64,000 bases of DNA, taken from NCBI RefSeq assembly GCF_013266755.1, contig NZ_JABRWJ010000011.1:124001-188000 (forward strand), given 5' to 3'. The position numbers and the translations under genes are program-made. The stretch is from Pseudaquabacterium terrae (GTDB lineage Bacteria > Pseudomonadota > Gammaproteobacteria > Burkholderiales > Burkholderiaceae_C). Under the pieces are notes generated by a model. That model did not search any database. It saw only the letters and a list, made by a program, of their open reading frames with translations, and was not told the DNA's origin. Shown piece by piece: positions 1 to 8,611 of this stretch (its first letter is position 1; each line of letters begins with the position of its first letter).

Positions 1-98
1 GCCATAGAACCTTATACCAACGATTGAGATGCGCCTGTCATGCAGGCGCGGCATTCTAAGTGCCTCAGGCGAAAGAGCCCAATGCGCGGTTCGGGCGA

Positions 99-1058
99 CT
101 ACGCTGCGAGCCGATGCTCGTAGTAGGGTCGCTCCCGATCATCAAGGATTGCGTACAGATCACCGAGCCGCCTTGGATCCGGGTTCAACCACGCGTCGAT
201 GTTCTCTGGCCGCAAGGGAATGATGCACCGGTCATGCCCCGCTGCAGACACCTCCGGCGGCGGCTCGTCGGTGATGGCCGCAAATGAGAGCAATTCAGGT
301 TCCCCAGGAAGGATCGAGCGCGACCAAAGGCAGGCGACCAGCATGTCCTGTGTCGGTCGGGGCCTGAACTCGAGCACCGCATTCTGGACCTCCTCGCCTT
401 CTGCCAGCTCACGCCCTTGCACCCGATGGAGGTTCACGTTCTCGTAGAACGCGTTGACCACCGTGATTCCATGTGAGTACCCGAAGATGCCCTTCCAGAA
501 GCCCTGGAGGTTGTCTCGCCTGGCGTTGTACGTTCCCGGGTACTTTGTGTCATAGAACGCTGGCTTCCCGGCCGGGCGGCACTGGTAGCGCATCGGCTTG
601 ACGACGCGGCGGCCGTTCTCGACCACCAGAACCGGCGCGTAGTAGCCGGGATAGATGCGGCAGTCGTCGTCGATCAGTTCGGTCCTGCGCATGTCGGCCA
701 GCTTGCCCATCGCAGCTTCGATCTTGTTGATGGCGATGCGCAGGCTCTCCGCCGCGGCCTTCGTCGGCTTGCTCTGCAGGGCGCGCTCGGCGTCAGCCTT
801 GCGCTTGCGCTGCTTGAAGAGGTCCTGCTCCCATCGAACGGTCTGGTCCGCGGCATGCTCCTCGATCAGCATCCTGATCATTCGCTGCTCTTCGTTTTGC
901 GGATCGCTGAACGCCAGCTCCATCGCCTTCGGAACCTTCACCTTGGGATCGGTCCTGCGCCGCCAGAACAGATCGACGAACTCGCGCAGATCGATGTCGG
1001 CGCCGAACGTCCGCACGTAGCGGCGGTAGTCGTGGATGATTTGAGCGGAATAGCACAT
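99..1058 (-). CDS. SOS response-associated peptidase-like (SRAP/YedK/HMCES) protein
   Basis: The family covalently caps abasic sites in single-stranded DNA through its N-terminal cysteine. Start chosen at 1058 because it gives Met-Cys at the N terminus (MCYSAQ), which the family requires after Met removal; the frame stays open further upstream but without similarity. Other family signatures are visible: an asparagine in NARRDN, the glutamate of the AFYE stretch, and a histidine in GHDRCIIPL followed by DAWL. At 319 residues it is longer than E. coli YedK (about 220), with a charged Lys/Arg/Glu-rich helical insert near residues 60-125. It stands alone on the minus strand; a decayed DNA ligase D relic lies just upstream on the other strand. 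Family assignment is firm; repair function in this host is inferred. Confidence 0.87.
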   Translation of the reverse strand: MCYSAQIIHDYRRYVRTFGADIDLREFVDLFWRRRTDPKVKVPKAMELAFSDPQNEEQRMIRMLIEEHAADQTVRWEQDLFKQRKRKADAERALQSKPTKAAAESLRIAINKIEAAMGKLADMRRTELIDDDCRIYPGYYAPVLVVENGRRVVKPMRYQCRPAGKPAFYDTKYPGTYNARRDNLQGFWKGIFGYSHGITVVNAFYENVNLHRVQGRELAEGEEVQNAVLEFRPRPTQDMLVACLWSRSILPGEPELLSFAAITDEPPPEVSAAGHDRCIIPLRPENIDAWLNPDPRRLGDLYAILDDRERPYYEHRLAA

Positions 1059-1149
1059 GCGTTGTTGGAAACGAAGGACCGTGCTTCGAATTGTGCGCTG
1101 TACAGGCGCGCGCAAGCTTGCCCGATGCGCATCGTTTGCCTGGAATTGC

Positions 1150-1612
1150 TGCCGCGGCCGTGAGCTGCACGGCCAGAAGCTGGCCGGCCTGTAGGAGCTG
1201 GTACGGATCGCGAAGCCCGGAAAGCAGGAATCTTGGCTGCTCTTCAAGAAGCGCGACGCCTGGACGCGACCGCTGGCCGAGTACGACGTCGTGACGGCGC
1301 TGCCGGACAGCGTCGTCAAGAAGCCGCTCGGACCAGTCCGAGAGCGGGAGGCTCGATCAGCACCCGCGAGTAGCGATGACATCGGCCTGGCCGGGCCAAG
1401 GAGGCACCGCTTCCCGCCAAGTTGAGTCCACAGCTCGCGACCTTGCCAAGGCGCCGCCGACGATCGCTGAGTGGGTCTACGACATCAAGTCGACGGCCAC
1501 AGCATCCTGGCGCGAATCGAGAACGGCAAAGCACGCTTCACGACGCGCAACTGGGAAGCCTTAACCAGCAGCACGAGGCAGCGCCTCCTCTCGGTCATCC
1601 ACGCACTGTGTC
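1150..1612 (+). pseudogene. ligD: decayed DNA ligase D (ligD) fragment
   Basis: Pieces of LigD can be read in three frames. From 1162 the reading ELHGQKLAGL, an in-frame TAG at 1192, then ELVRIAKPGKQ and WLLFKKRDAW resembles the end of the 3'-phosphoesterase domain (consensus LHG..L.G.W.L.R...K..W.L.KKRD). From about 1420 LSPQLATL, then in another frame AEWVYDIK, then in a third DGHSILARIENGKARF matches the start of the ATP-dependent ligase domain. The DIK/DG stretch corresponds to the adenylation motif (E/D-I-K-x-D-G) but is split by a frameshift. At least two frameshifts and one stop make it non-functional. The polymerase domain and the ligase C terminus are absent. The order of the pieces is as in LigD, so this is one decayed gene. 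Confidence 0.75.
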
Positions 1613-1961
1613 GGCGACCGAAGCCGGCCCCATCAAGGAGCACAATTTCGAGACTGCGTTCCAACACACGGAGGATCCACGGAGCACCTGCAGCGACCGT
1701 GACAGCTTGCCTGGCGCGATCGAAGCCGCTGCGCGGAGCAGCCCGCCCAACAGCATGAGCCCCGGCCCCGCAGCTGCGGGCGGCGTGACACCAAGCGCAG
1801 CGACTGGTGCGACGATCGAGGCCGGGCGATCTGAACAGCAGGCGCTCGAGCACCAGGCCGGGACACGCGCCTGCAACCAGGGCTCCAGACGCAGACCCAC
1901 GCGGTGTATTCTTTCCTAGCCGAGGTCACCCTCGCGCCGAGTCCCCGCAAAGGATCGAACC
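1613..1961. other. no recognisable gene; upstream region of the TIR gene
   Basis: Open frames here show no family pattern. The only clear signal is a ribosome binding site AAAGGA at about 1948-1953, nine bases before the ATG at 1962. Confidence 0.5.
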
Positions 1962-3341
1962 ATGTGGGTAGTGTTCGTCTCGTTCGCGACGCAGAACCTG
2001 CGGGTCGCTCAGCGGGTGGTCGAACACCTTGAGGCCGAGGGGATCAGGTGCTTCTTCGCGCCGCGCGATATTGCGGTCGGCTCGACCTGGCAGGATTCTC
2101 TCAGTGAAGCCATCGCGGCCTGCTCGGCGGTGGTGCTCGTGCTGTCCCGGCACGCGGGCGCGTCGGGGCACGTGCTGCGCGAGGTAGACATGGCCGTGGA
2201 GCGGCGCAGGACCATTCTCCCGATTCAAGTAGACGAAAACGAGGTGCCGGCGGCGCTCGACTACCTCTTGCGCCCGTTCCAAAGGCTGAAATCCAGTCCC
2301 CGTGTCGCGAAGCGCGATCTCGATGCGGTGGTGGCCGCCGTCCGGGATGTGCTGGCTCGCACCGGCCCGGGAACGAAGCCGACGCGCCCGGCGCCCGCTG
2401 CACCTGGCTCGGAATCGCCTTCGCTCTATCGTCGCCTGCTGACGTTTGGCTCTCAGCACGAACTGGACGAACTCTCGGAACGCGTCGAGCTTGCTCTGGC
2501 GCGGGAACCAGACGACGTCGAATTGCGGATGTTGCGTCGACAGGTGCAGCGGGCGCTCGAATCGCACCAACCCGCACGGGATGCAAGCACGCGCGCAATG
2601 CGCGCTATGAGTCCGTCCATCACATACGGATTCCTCGCGGTGATCGGTGTCGGCGTGGTGTTTTCGGTCTGGCATGAAAGCCCGATGACGCCCTCCTTCC
2701 CGCCACCGCCGCACTCGGCGTCGGGGCCAGTCTCGTCGGCACCACCGCCCGCACCGGTGCCGGCATCGACGCCAACACCAGCCCCTGCACCATCCTCGTT
2801 CGATCCGAGGCAAGAGTACCAACGGGTCGTGGCAGCGGAGTCTCAGGACTTCGGCGTCCAAGCCGCAGCGGCAAGGAAGACGCTGCGCATCGGACGCGAC
2901 GCGCTCGCGTTCACAGTGCATGCAGCGCGCCCGGGATACCTGTACGTGCTGGCCGACGATGGGCAGGGGCCGCTGACGCAACTGGTCCCGAACGCGTTGA
3001 CCGGCGCCGTGAAACTAGACGCGGGACGAGCCTTCCGGTTTCCGGAAGACTTGAGGCGCCCCAGCGGGGGTCCGGCGCATCTGACGCTTATGGCGGCCGA
3101 TCCGCCCGGCACGATGCGGCTGCTGATCGTCGTCTCTTCGGTCGAGCGTGACCTTCGCGGCCTCAAGCCCGCGCAGCAAGGGCCGTTCAGCGTCTATCCG
3201 TTTGGGTCAGCGGCCGCAGCCGCCCTTGCCGGCCACACCGGAGCGCAACCCTTGCTGGTCGGCAGGCCCGACTGTCCCGGCAGCGCGCGCTGTGACGAGA
3301 ACTATGGCGCTGCCATCCTGGAGCTGGAGTTGGTTCGCTGA
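1962..3341 (+). CDS. TIR domain protein with one membrane helix and C-terminal DUF4384
   Basis: Residues 2-115 form a TIR fold: strand WVVFVSFA, the PRDI loop, then VVLVLSRH and a helix with a Glu near residue 74 where TIR NADases carry their catalytic glutamate. A short helical stretch at about 167-200 follows, then one membrane segment at about 218-236 and a Pro/Ala/Ser/Thr-rich linker (241-280). The last 160 residues resemble DUF4384: a beta-rich domain with FTVHAARPGYLYVLADD and LVPN, ending in a glycine/cysteine-containing tail. Predicted topology is a cytoplasmic TIR and an extracytoplasmic DUF4384. Bacterial TIR proteins often act in antiphage or conflict systems; a sensing role for the outer domain is inference. 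It appears monocistronic; the next clear gene on this strand is the integrase at 3984. Confidence 0.8.
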   Translation: MWVVFVSFATQNLRVAQRVVEHLEAEGIRCFFAPRDIAVGSTWQDSLSEAIAACSAVVLVLSRHAGASGHVLREVDMAVERRRTILPIQVDENEVPAALDYLLRPFQRLKSSPRVAKRDLDAVVAAVRDVLARTGPGTKPTRPAPAAPGSESPSLYRRLLTFGSQHELDELSERVELALAREPDDVELRMLRRQVQRALESHQPARDASTRAMRAMSPSITYGFLAVIGVGVVFSVWHESPMTPSFPPPPHSASGPVSSAPPPAPVPASTPTPAPAPSSFDPRQEYQRVVAAESQDFGVQAAAARKTLRIGRDALAFTVHAARPGYLYVLADDGQGPLTQLVPNALTGAVKLDAGRAFRFPEDLRRPSGGPAHLTLMAADPPGTMRLLIVVSSVERDLRGLKPAQQGPFSVYPFGSAAAAALAGHTGAQPLLVGRPDCPGSARCDENYGAAILELELVR

Positions 3342-3767
3342 TGCGTGGGTCTCGGACATGCCGGATGCGTCTCCGCGCACGGCGAAGCCTCCTTGCCCGC
3401 CCCTGCTGTTCCGGCGCGAATCTTGAGTGGGCCTTGCGCCTCCCAGGAATTCCGTGACTAGGGAGTAACCGCTTAGCCCCTCACTGTTGGGCTGATAGTG
3501 ACTGAACCTTGAGTCATCAAACAGGGGAACGGGATTGAATCGCTCAAAGTCCGGTGCGAATCTGCTGGATCGACTGCGAACGAACACAACCGGTCGCTCC
3601 GTGTGGATGCGAAATAGTGATTCATAGGCCGGGCCAACTATCCAGGTGCGACCGTCGCACACGATGACCAACCCGGCGACGTCAGGCAAATTGGCCGCCC
3701 ATTCGTTGTCATGAATCAACTGTAGAGGAACCGAGCCTGCCCGGATCCTTGAGTTCATTGTTTCCAT
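3207..3767 (-). CDS. unrecognised protein, probably altered at its 3' end
   Basis: A 186-codon frame whose first about 120 residues look protein-like (VAGLVIVCDGRTWIVG, RPVVFVRSRSSRFAPDF) but match no family I recognise. The last 45 codons overlap the 3' end of the TIR gene on the other strand, which suggests the original stop was lost or that only the upstream part is real. No clear ribosome binding site was seen. Treat as hypothetical; it could also be a relic. Confidence 0.3.
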   Translation of the reverse strand: METMNSRIRAGSVPLQLIHDNEWAANLPDVAGLVIVCDGRTWIVGPAYESLFRIHTERPVVFVRSRSSRFAPDFERFNPVPLFDDSRFSHYQPNSEGLSGYSLVTEFLGGARPTQDSRRNSRGGQGGFAVRGDASGMSETHASANQLQLQDGSAIVLVTARAAGTVGPADQQGLRSGVAGKGGCGR

Positions 3768-3930
3768 GCTGGCTCAATAAGTTCGGACTTACGGGCTCGT
3801 CCACTGACGCCTCGTGTCGAACGAAGACCTGTCGGTTCGCCGTCGTCGGTCGCTCCGCTCGCACGTACTCGGCAATGGCACGGCCAGTCGCTGGCGGCAT
3901 GAAAGGCTTGTTCCGGTTGCTGTCTGCTAT
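3745..3930 (-). pseudogene. tyrosine recombinase fragment
   Basis: The minus-strand reading PPATGRAIAEYVRAERP followed by NRQVFVRHEA resembles the middle of XerC/D-like recombinases, where a run of basic residues and P-L-P precedes a GxAIxxYLRxGRP helix and an R-x-V-F-x-R strand. Only this internal stretch remains: neither the catalytic arginine before it nor the HxxR/Tyr segment after it is present. It lies head-to-head with the intact recombinase starting at 3984, so it is probably a relic of another recombinase at the same junction. Confidence 0.5.
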
Positions 3931-3983
3931 GGTGAAAACTACTCTTATCGCCTTAGCGTCTCCGCGGCAGCAAACTGCCGTGG

Positions 3984-5927
3984 GTGAAAACACGCCGGTC
4001 CGTAACAGTGCTTGACTCGCAGCCGACGATCGGCGACCACGGCGCCCTGCCCGACTCCGCCGAGCTTGCGGCGCTGCGCGCCTGGCACGAGGGCGAGGAT
4101 TCGCGCGAGGCGGTCGACCGATACCTGGCCGACCGGCGAGCGCACGGTGAGTCCGCCCGAGGCGTCATCGGGCGGATTCGGGCTCGGCTCGAGGCGTTTG
4201 CCCGCATGCGGCACCGCGACGACCTGGCCGATCTGTTTCGTGGTTCGGCGAAGAAGGGGCCCGCAGCTGCTCGGCGTGTGGCGGCTGCCGTGGAGGCGCT
4301 GCGCGCCACTGCCCTACCCCAACCCTTGATCGGGGACGACATCGAGCGCTGGCTGGCACCGCGGGCGCTGGCTGTACTGCGGCGCGCCGGCATTCGGACG
4401 TTGGCCGACCTGACCGTGCGAATCCCCCGCAGGCGACGCTGGTGGACGGCGGTCGACGGGCTGGGGCCGGTTCAGGCGCGCGAGATCGAGGCGTTCTTCT
4501 CGGCTCACCCCGATCTCACCGAGCGCGCCCGGGTATTGGTGCCGGTGCTGCCGGATGCCGATGTGATGCCCTTCGAGCGGATCGTCGTGCCGGGCGAAGT
4601 CGATGGCACGCGAGGCACCTACCGGGCGCCTGCGGCAACGTGCTCACTGCGCGCCAGCAACGACTACGAGGCGGTGCAGGCCTGGTTGTCAATGCACGAG
4701 GCTGCGGCCACGCAGCGGGCGTATCGCAAGGAAGCCGAGCGCTTGATCCTCTGGGCCATCGTGGAACGGGGTTGCGCCTTGTCGTCGCTGTCGACAGAGG
4801 ACGCCGTTGCCTATCGTGCTTTCCTGCGACATCCGTCGCCGCGACAGCGTTGGATTGGACCCGCTCGGCCTCGGTCTGCGCCGGACTGGCGACCGTTCAC
4901 GGGTGGGTTGTCGACCCGCTCGGTGGGCTACGCGCTGACGGTGCTGAACGCCCTCTTCCGCTGGCTCATCGAGCAGCGCTACGTGCTGGCCAACCCCTTC
5001 TCGGGCGTGAAAGTGAGCGGCGGCCGCGGTGCGGTACTCGACACCTCACGGGTGTTCACCGGCTCCGAGTGGAACCTGGTGCGCACGATCGCCGATGGGC
5101 TCGAGTGGAGCTACGGCTGGGAACCGGACGCTGCGCAGCGCATGCGCTTCATCCTGGACTTCTCATATGGCACTGGGCTGCGCGCCGGTGAGCTCGTCGG
5201 TGCGATGTTGGGACGCATCGAAATCGATCCATACGCCGAGCGCTGGATCCACGTCATCGGCAAGGGTTCCAAAGCGAGCAAGGTGGTGCTGACCCCGATC
5301 GCAACTGAGGCGCTCGACAGGTACCTCGTCGCGCGAGGCCTCGCTGTGACGCCGGCGAAGTGGGTGTCAAGCACACCGATCATTGGCAGCCTGGCCGCAG
5401 ACGGAACCGGCATCACGACCAGCCGGCTGTGGGAGGTGACGAAGCGGTTCTTCGGGACGGCCGCCGGGGCGTTGGAGGACTTTCATCCGTCGCTGGCCGA
5501 GAAGCTGCGCAAGGCGACGCCGCACTGTATGCGGCACACGCACGCCACGCATGCGCTCGAGAGCGGAGCGGATCTCACCACCGTGCGGGACAACCTAAGG
5601 CATGCGTCGGTGAGCACCACGTCGGTCTACCTGCACTCGGACGACCGGCGGCGGGCGGAGCAACTCAGGAAGGGCTTCGGGGCAAGAAGGGCCGGCCCGA
5701 GCACGACCCGACCCGTTTGCGCGATCGGCGCCACGAGGTCATTCCGCGTCAGGGCGCAGGGCAGATGTTCAGAAGCCGAGGCGCTTGAAGTGCGCGTCGA
5801 GTGCCAACGACGCTTCTCGGCAGTGCATGCTTCTTCGAAGTTCTTCGTCGAGTCGCTCCAAGGCGCTGCGCAGAACCTTGGTGTCGACCTTGCCGTCTTC
5901 GTGCGCGTCTGCTTCGACGACAGCTGA
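3984..5927 (+). CDS. site-specific tyrosine recombinase (phage-type integrase, DUF3701 N-terminus)
   Basis: Catalyses strand exchange at attachment sites through a 3'-phosphotyrosyl intermediate. The first 180 residues (LRAWHEGEDSREAVDRYL, a helix-hairpin-like AVLRRAGIRTLADL) match the DUF3701/phage_integrase_N type common in Burkholderiales. The core-binding SAM-like part spans about 225-340. Catalytic residues: Arg400 (TGLRAGE), Lys427 in the GKGSK hairpin, His514 and Arg517 (HCMRHTHATH), His540 (LRHASVS), Tyr549 (TSVYLHS). Start is GTG at 3984. The family normally ends soon after the tyrosine helix (AEQLRKGFGA, about residue 565); the last 80 residues run over the convergent gene at 5769-6311 and are probably a read-through tail after loss of the original stop. 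Likely mobilises an island or transposon-like unit. Confidence 0.88.
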   Translation: MKTRRSVTVLDSQPTIGDHGALPDSAELAALRAWHEGEDSREAVDRYLADRRAHGESARGVIGRIRARLEAFARMRHRDDLADLFRGSAKKGPAAARRVAAAVEALRATALPQPLIGDDIERWLAPRALAVLRRAGIRTLADLTVRIPRRRRWWTAVDGLGPVQAREIEAFFSAHPDLTERARVLVPVLPDADVMPFERIVVPGEVDGTRGTYRAPAATCSLRASNDYEAVQAWLSMHEAAATQRAYRKEAERLILWAIVERGCALSSLSTEDAVAYRAFLRHPSPRQRWIGPARPRSAPDWRPFTGGLSTRSVGYALTVLNALFRWLIEQRYVLANPFSGVKVSGGRGAVLDTSRVFTGSEWNLVRTIADGLEWSYGWEPDAAQRMRFILDFSYGTGLRAGELVGAMLGRIEIDPYAERWIHVIGKGSKASKVVLTPIATEALDRYLVARGLAVTPAKWVSSTPIIGSLAADGTGITTSRLWEVTKRFFGTAAGALEDFHPSLAEKLRKATPHCMRHTHATHALESGADLTTVRDNLRHASVSTTSVYLHSDDRRRAEQLRKGFGARRAGPSTTRPVCAIGATRSFRVRAQGRCSEAEALEVRVECQRRFSAVHASSKFFVESLQGAAQNLGVDLAVFVRVCFDDS

Positions 5928-6311
5928 ATCAGCCGAGGGCTCGTGCTCGAACACGACGTGCTGCAAGAGCGTTGGCTTGCGAGAAGGATCGCGCCGCCGG
6001 CGGACCTTTGGCGCGACCGGGGACTCCGTGACCGCCGTGGCGTCCGAGCCTTCGGGTTCGCCAAGCAAGGAGGGAGCCGTCGGCGCCTGGAGCTTGTAGA
6101 CCTTGGGTGCCTTGACCGGTGCGGCTGCCACGACGGCAGCAGCAACTTCTGGGCCTTCAACCAAACGACGACGCTTGAACGTGACGGTCGGACCGGTGCT
6201 CGGATCCGTCGGACCCCACAGGTCCTCTGCCGCTGGATGGGCGCCCTTGTCGGGGTCGTGAGACTTCATGCGGCCAACCCCAAACTGCGGGGCCAGGAGA
6301 CCGTGATTCAT
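5769..6311 (-). CDS. hypothetical protein convergent with the integrase
   Basis: 180 codons with coherent composition: an N-terminal segment with KSHDPDKGAHPA, an Ala/Val/Pro-rich middle, a basic patch (KVRRRRDPSRKPT) and an acidic-to-helical C terminus (LRSALERLDEELRRSM). No family is recognised. The start may be the ATG at 6311 or the internal ATG 14 codons later (MKSHDPD). The basic patch suggests nucleic-acid contact, which is only a guess. Its 3' end overlaps the extended tail of the integrase gene, and the coding pattern here favours this strand. Confidence 0.5.
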   Translation of the reverse strand: MNHGLLAPQFGVGRMKSHDPDKGAHPAAEDLWGPTDPSTGPTVTFKRRRLVEGPEVAAAVVAAAPVKAPKVYKLQAPTAPSLLGEPEGSDATAVTESPVAPKVRRRRDPSRKPTLLQHVVFEHEPSADSAVVEADAHEDGKVDTKVLRSALERLDEELRRSMHCREASLALDAHFKRLGF

Positions 6312-6820
6312 CGTTTCGATGGGAGGCTGTACTGCTGAACGACAAGGATAGCAGCAGCAGGCGCAGAGGTTTCACTGGACTGCTCTCGCAATGTGAGGGC
6401 GGACGGCCGCGGCTCGCGGGGCCGTCGAGTCGGTATGCTTGCTTTTCTCACCTCGCGAGGGACCGAGTAGCGGGCGCGGTCCTCCGGAGCGCCGTCCCAG
6501 CCGGCCGCTCCCGACCCGAAGCGGAAGCCCAGGTCGCCCGTTTCGATGACGAAAAGCAGATGGTGGAAACGCCCGCAGAGCGTACCTTCGGCTCGCGCCA
6601 TTCAACCGCACGATGCACTACATTCTTCTCGACACGCTGGTGCGGCGGTGCGGCGCCGCCGGTTGCATGAAGGCGACGAGCATCGACTGAGCGGCAAACA
6701 CAGACCGTCCGACTAGCGTGCGGACCCGTCACCCCAAGTTCGCGCGGCCGTTCGTCCCTGCTCTCGTCATCATCCCGGAGAACCATGCACCGTATGGTGC
6801 CCCGCCTCATCCGGAGTCGC
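6312..6820. other. about 500 bp without a supported gene
   Basis: Short frames exist on both strands; the best is a 97-codon minus-strand frame from 6601 starting MARAEGTLCGRFHH, without family similarity. It contains GC-rich sequence and a short run of CAG triplets near 6352. No promoter or mobile-element end was identified. Confidence 0.35.
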
Positions 6821-8599
6821 TTATAGGCTTTGGGCTTTTGTCGCCCTACGCTGATGGGTCAGCCAGTACAGGCGCACCATCAGGTCGTCGATCTCGGTCA
6901 CGCGGAAATCTCTGGACGACGGGCGGCGGCTAAATGTGACGACGCGCGCGCCGTCCGCCTCCCGAAACGGCACGGGGGGCTCATCGACGCTCGACGGGTC
7001 GTCTAGCCAACATAAGAGCGTCGACTCCGGGTACCCAGCGAGCTGCTCCGCGGCGTGCTTCACCAGCAACTTGTCCTCCAAGAAGGCTTGCGACGCGAAG
7101 ACGAGGTAGTTCGCGCCGAGAGAACGCAGGACAAGCAAGGCCTGATCGCGTCGGCTCGCGGGCAGACCCCAGATGGATGCGGTTTGCCTTCTTCGCCACC
7201 ACCTCTTGACGTCTCCGAAGACGTCGAAGCCCCGCTCGTCGGCGAGATACTGGATCACGCGGTCGACGTCGGTCCGGTCGTCGGGATGCCAACAGTGAGC
7301 GACCATCAGCTGGGCCAGCTCGACACTGTGCCGACGGAGTTCGTCCGACTTGGGGTCGAATGCGAAGAGCGGCTTCCCGTTGCGCATAGCCAGGTCCCGC
7401 TCGAAAGCGGTCCAGAAGGACGCGTTCGACTCTTCGCTGTCGATGGCGACGAGGCCGTCCGCCCCCAGCACACCGCTGATCAACTTCTCGCTTACGAACT
7501 CGGAGATCGACACACTCACGGGCTCGAAGACCACGGGGTGCACGTAGCTCGGGAGTGCCTTAAGCAGCGCATTCCGCGAACAGCTGTCGCTGTAGCGGTG
7601 CGAAATGAAGAGGCGGGTAGGAAGCGCCACCTCGACTTCCACGCTGCTCGCTTCGCCCTGCGGCGCCGCCCGCAGCGCGTTTGCGCAGAGGTGGCTCAGT
7701 CTAGAGGCCATTTCCGCCCGGTTCGACCGAATGCGCAGGGAGGCCTTATGCTTTTCGCCCAGCTTGGCCTCGGCGAGCTCGAGAGCCCCGACGGAGAGGT
7801 TCAAAGCCTCCGACGCCAGCAACGGGTCGCCGCGTTCTACGGCGAGCAGGGTTAGCGTCACTGCAAGCTCGTCGGCGAGCGTGATCGCGGACTCCGAGCC
7901 GGGCCGTGCGTTCGCCAAGCACGCCGCGCCGCGCCGCCCAAACTCGGCGGCCACGGCGAGGTTCCCGAGGCCGCGATGAATGATCATCAAGTACCTGCAG
8001 CAGATCCCCTCGTCCACGCCGTTGGGTGCTCGACGCTCGAAGATCGCGAGCGAGTCGAGAGCCAGCGGCAGCGCTTCGGCGAACCGGCCCGACCGCATCA
8101 ATAGATCGGCCTGCTCATCCTGCGCGCATGCGCGCATGAGTTCGGCATCGTCGCCCTCGCCTCGAAGTCGCTCAATCTGCGCCTTGGAGATCATCTCGAC
8201 CGCGAAGGTGTGGCCCCGGCGCGCGTTCACCTTCTTAAGGCCGTCCTCGAGCAGGGTCAACTGATGGGGGTGAAGGCCACAACTCTGGTTGATCCGCTGG
8301 GCCTCTTCGAAGGCAGCACGCGCCTCGTCGAACTCGCCCGCCAGCTCGTAGGCCCTCCCAAGGTCGACCCAGCTCGCACCTGTGGAAGGATGGTCGTCCC
8401 CGAAGGACTTCCGCACGAGATTGTGTTTGCGTTGAAGCGCCTCAAGCGCGGCAGGTCCGTCTCCGGCATCCAATGCAGCTCGTCCCCGCGACGTGAGACG
8501 AAGAATCTCGCCAAGATGGGCTTGGCCGCCTTCCTTGATCTGCATCGCGGCGACCAAGCTCTTGCTGTCATGCCACGCACGCCGGAGTCTTCGGAACAT
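6821..8599 (-). CDS. TPR-repeat protein with C-terminal TIR-like domain
   Basis: Residues 25-310 are helical repeats of TPR type (ASWVDLGRAYELAGEFDEA, ADLLMRSGRFAEALPLA), which usually bind a partner or ligand. Residues about 327-415 form a TIR-like domain: TRLFISHRYSDS, the FEPVSVSISEFVS stretch, then SFWTAFERDLAMR, where Glu400 sits at the position of the TIR catalytic glutamate, and KPLFAFDP. The last about 150 residues (RRDQALLVLRSLGANYLVFA) look like a further alpha/beta domain. The start at 8599 lies 12 bp after the stop of the 148-codon gene upstream, so the two are probably co-transcribed. TPR-TIR architecture is known from bacterial conflict proteins; NAD cleavage here is inferred, not shown. 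Confidence 0.78.
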   Translation of the reverse strand: MFRRLRRAWHDSKSLVAAMQIKEGGQAHLGEILRLTSRGRAALDAGDGPAALEALQRKHNLVRKSFGDDHPSTGASWVDLGRAYELAGEFDEARAAFEEAQRINQSCGLHPHQLTLLEDGLKKVNARRGHTFAVEMISKAQIERLRGEGDDAELMRACAQDEQADLLMRSGRFAEALPLALDSLAIFERRAPNGVDEGICCRYLMIIHRGLGNLAVAAEFGRRGAACLANARPGSESAITLADELAVTLTLLAVERGDPLLASEALNLSVGALELAEAKLGEKHKASLRIRSNRAEMASRLSHLCANALRAAPQGEASSVEVEVALPTRLFISHRYSDSCSRNALLKALPSYVHPVVFEPVSVSISEFVSEKLISGVLGADGLVAIDSEESNASFWTAFERDLAMRNGKPLFAFDPKSDELRRHSVELAQLMVAHCWHPDDRTDVDRVIQYLADERGFDVFGDVKRWWRRRQTASIWGLPASRRDQALLVLRSLGANYLVFASQAFLEDKLLVKHAAEQLAGYPESTLLCWLDDPSSVDEPPVPFREADGARVVTFSRRPSSRDFRVTEIDDLMVRLYWLTHQRRATKAQSL

Positions 8600-8611
8600 G
8601 GCGGAGCCTCT

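Noticed and set aside
31-49. Hairpin GCGCCTG / CAGGCGC downstream of the SRAP gene
   Set aside because: Stem of 7 bp without a following T-run on either strand; too weak to call a terminator.
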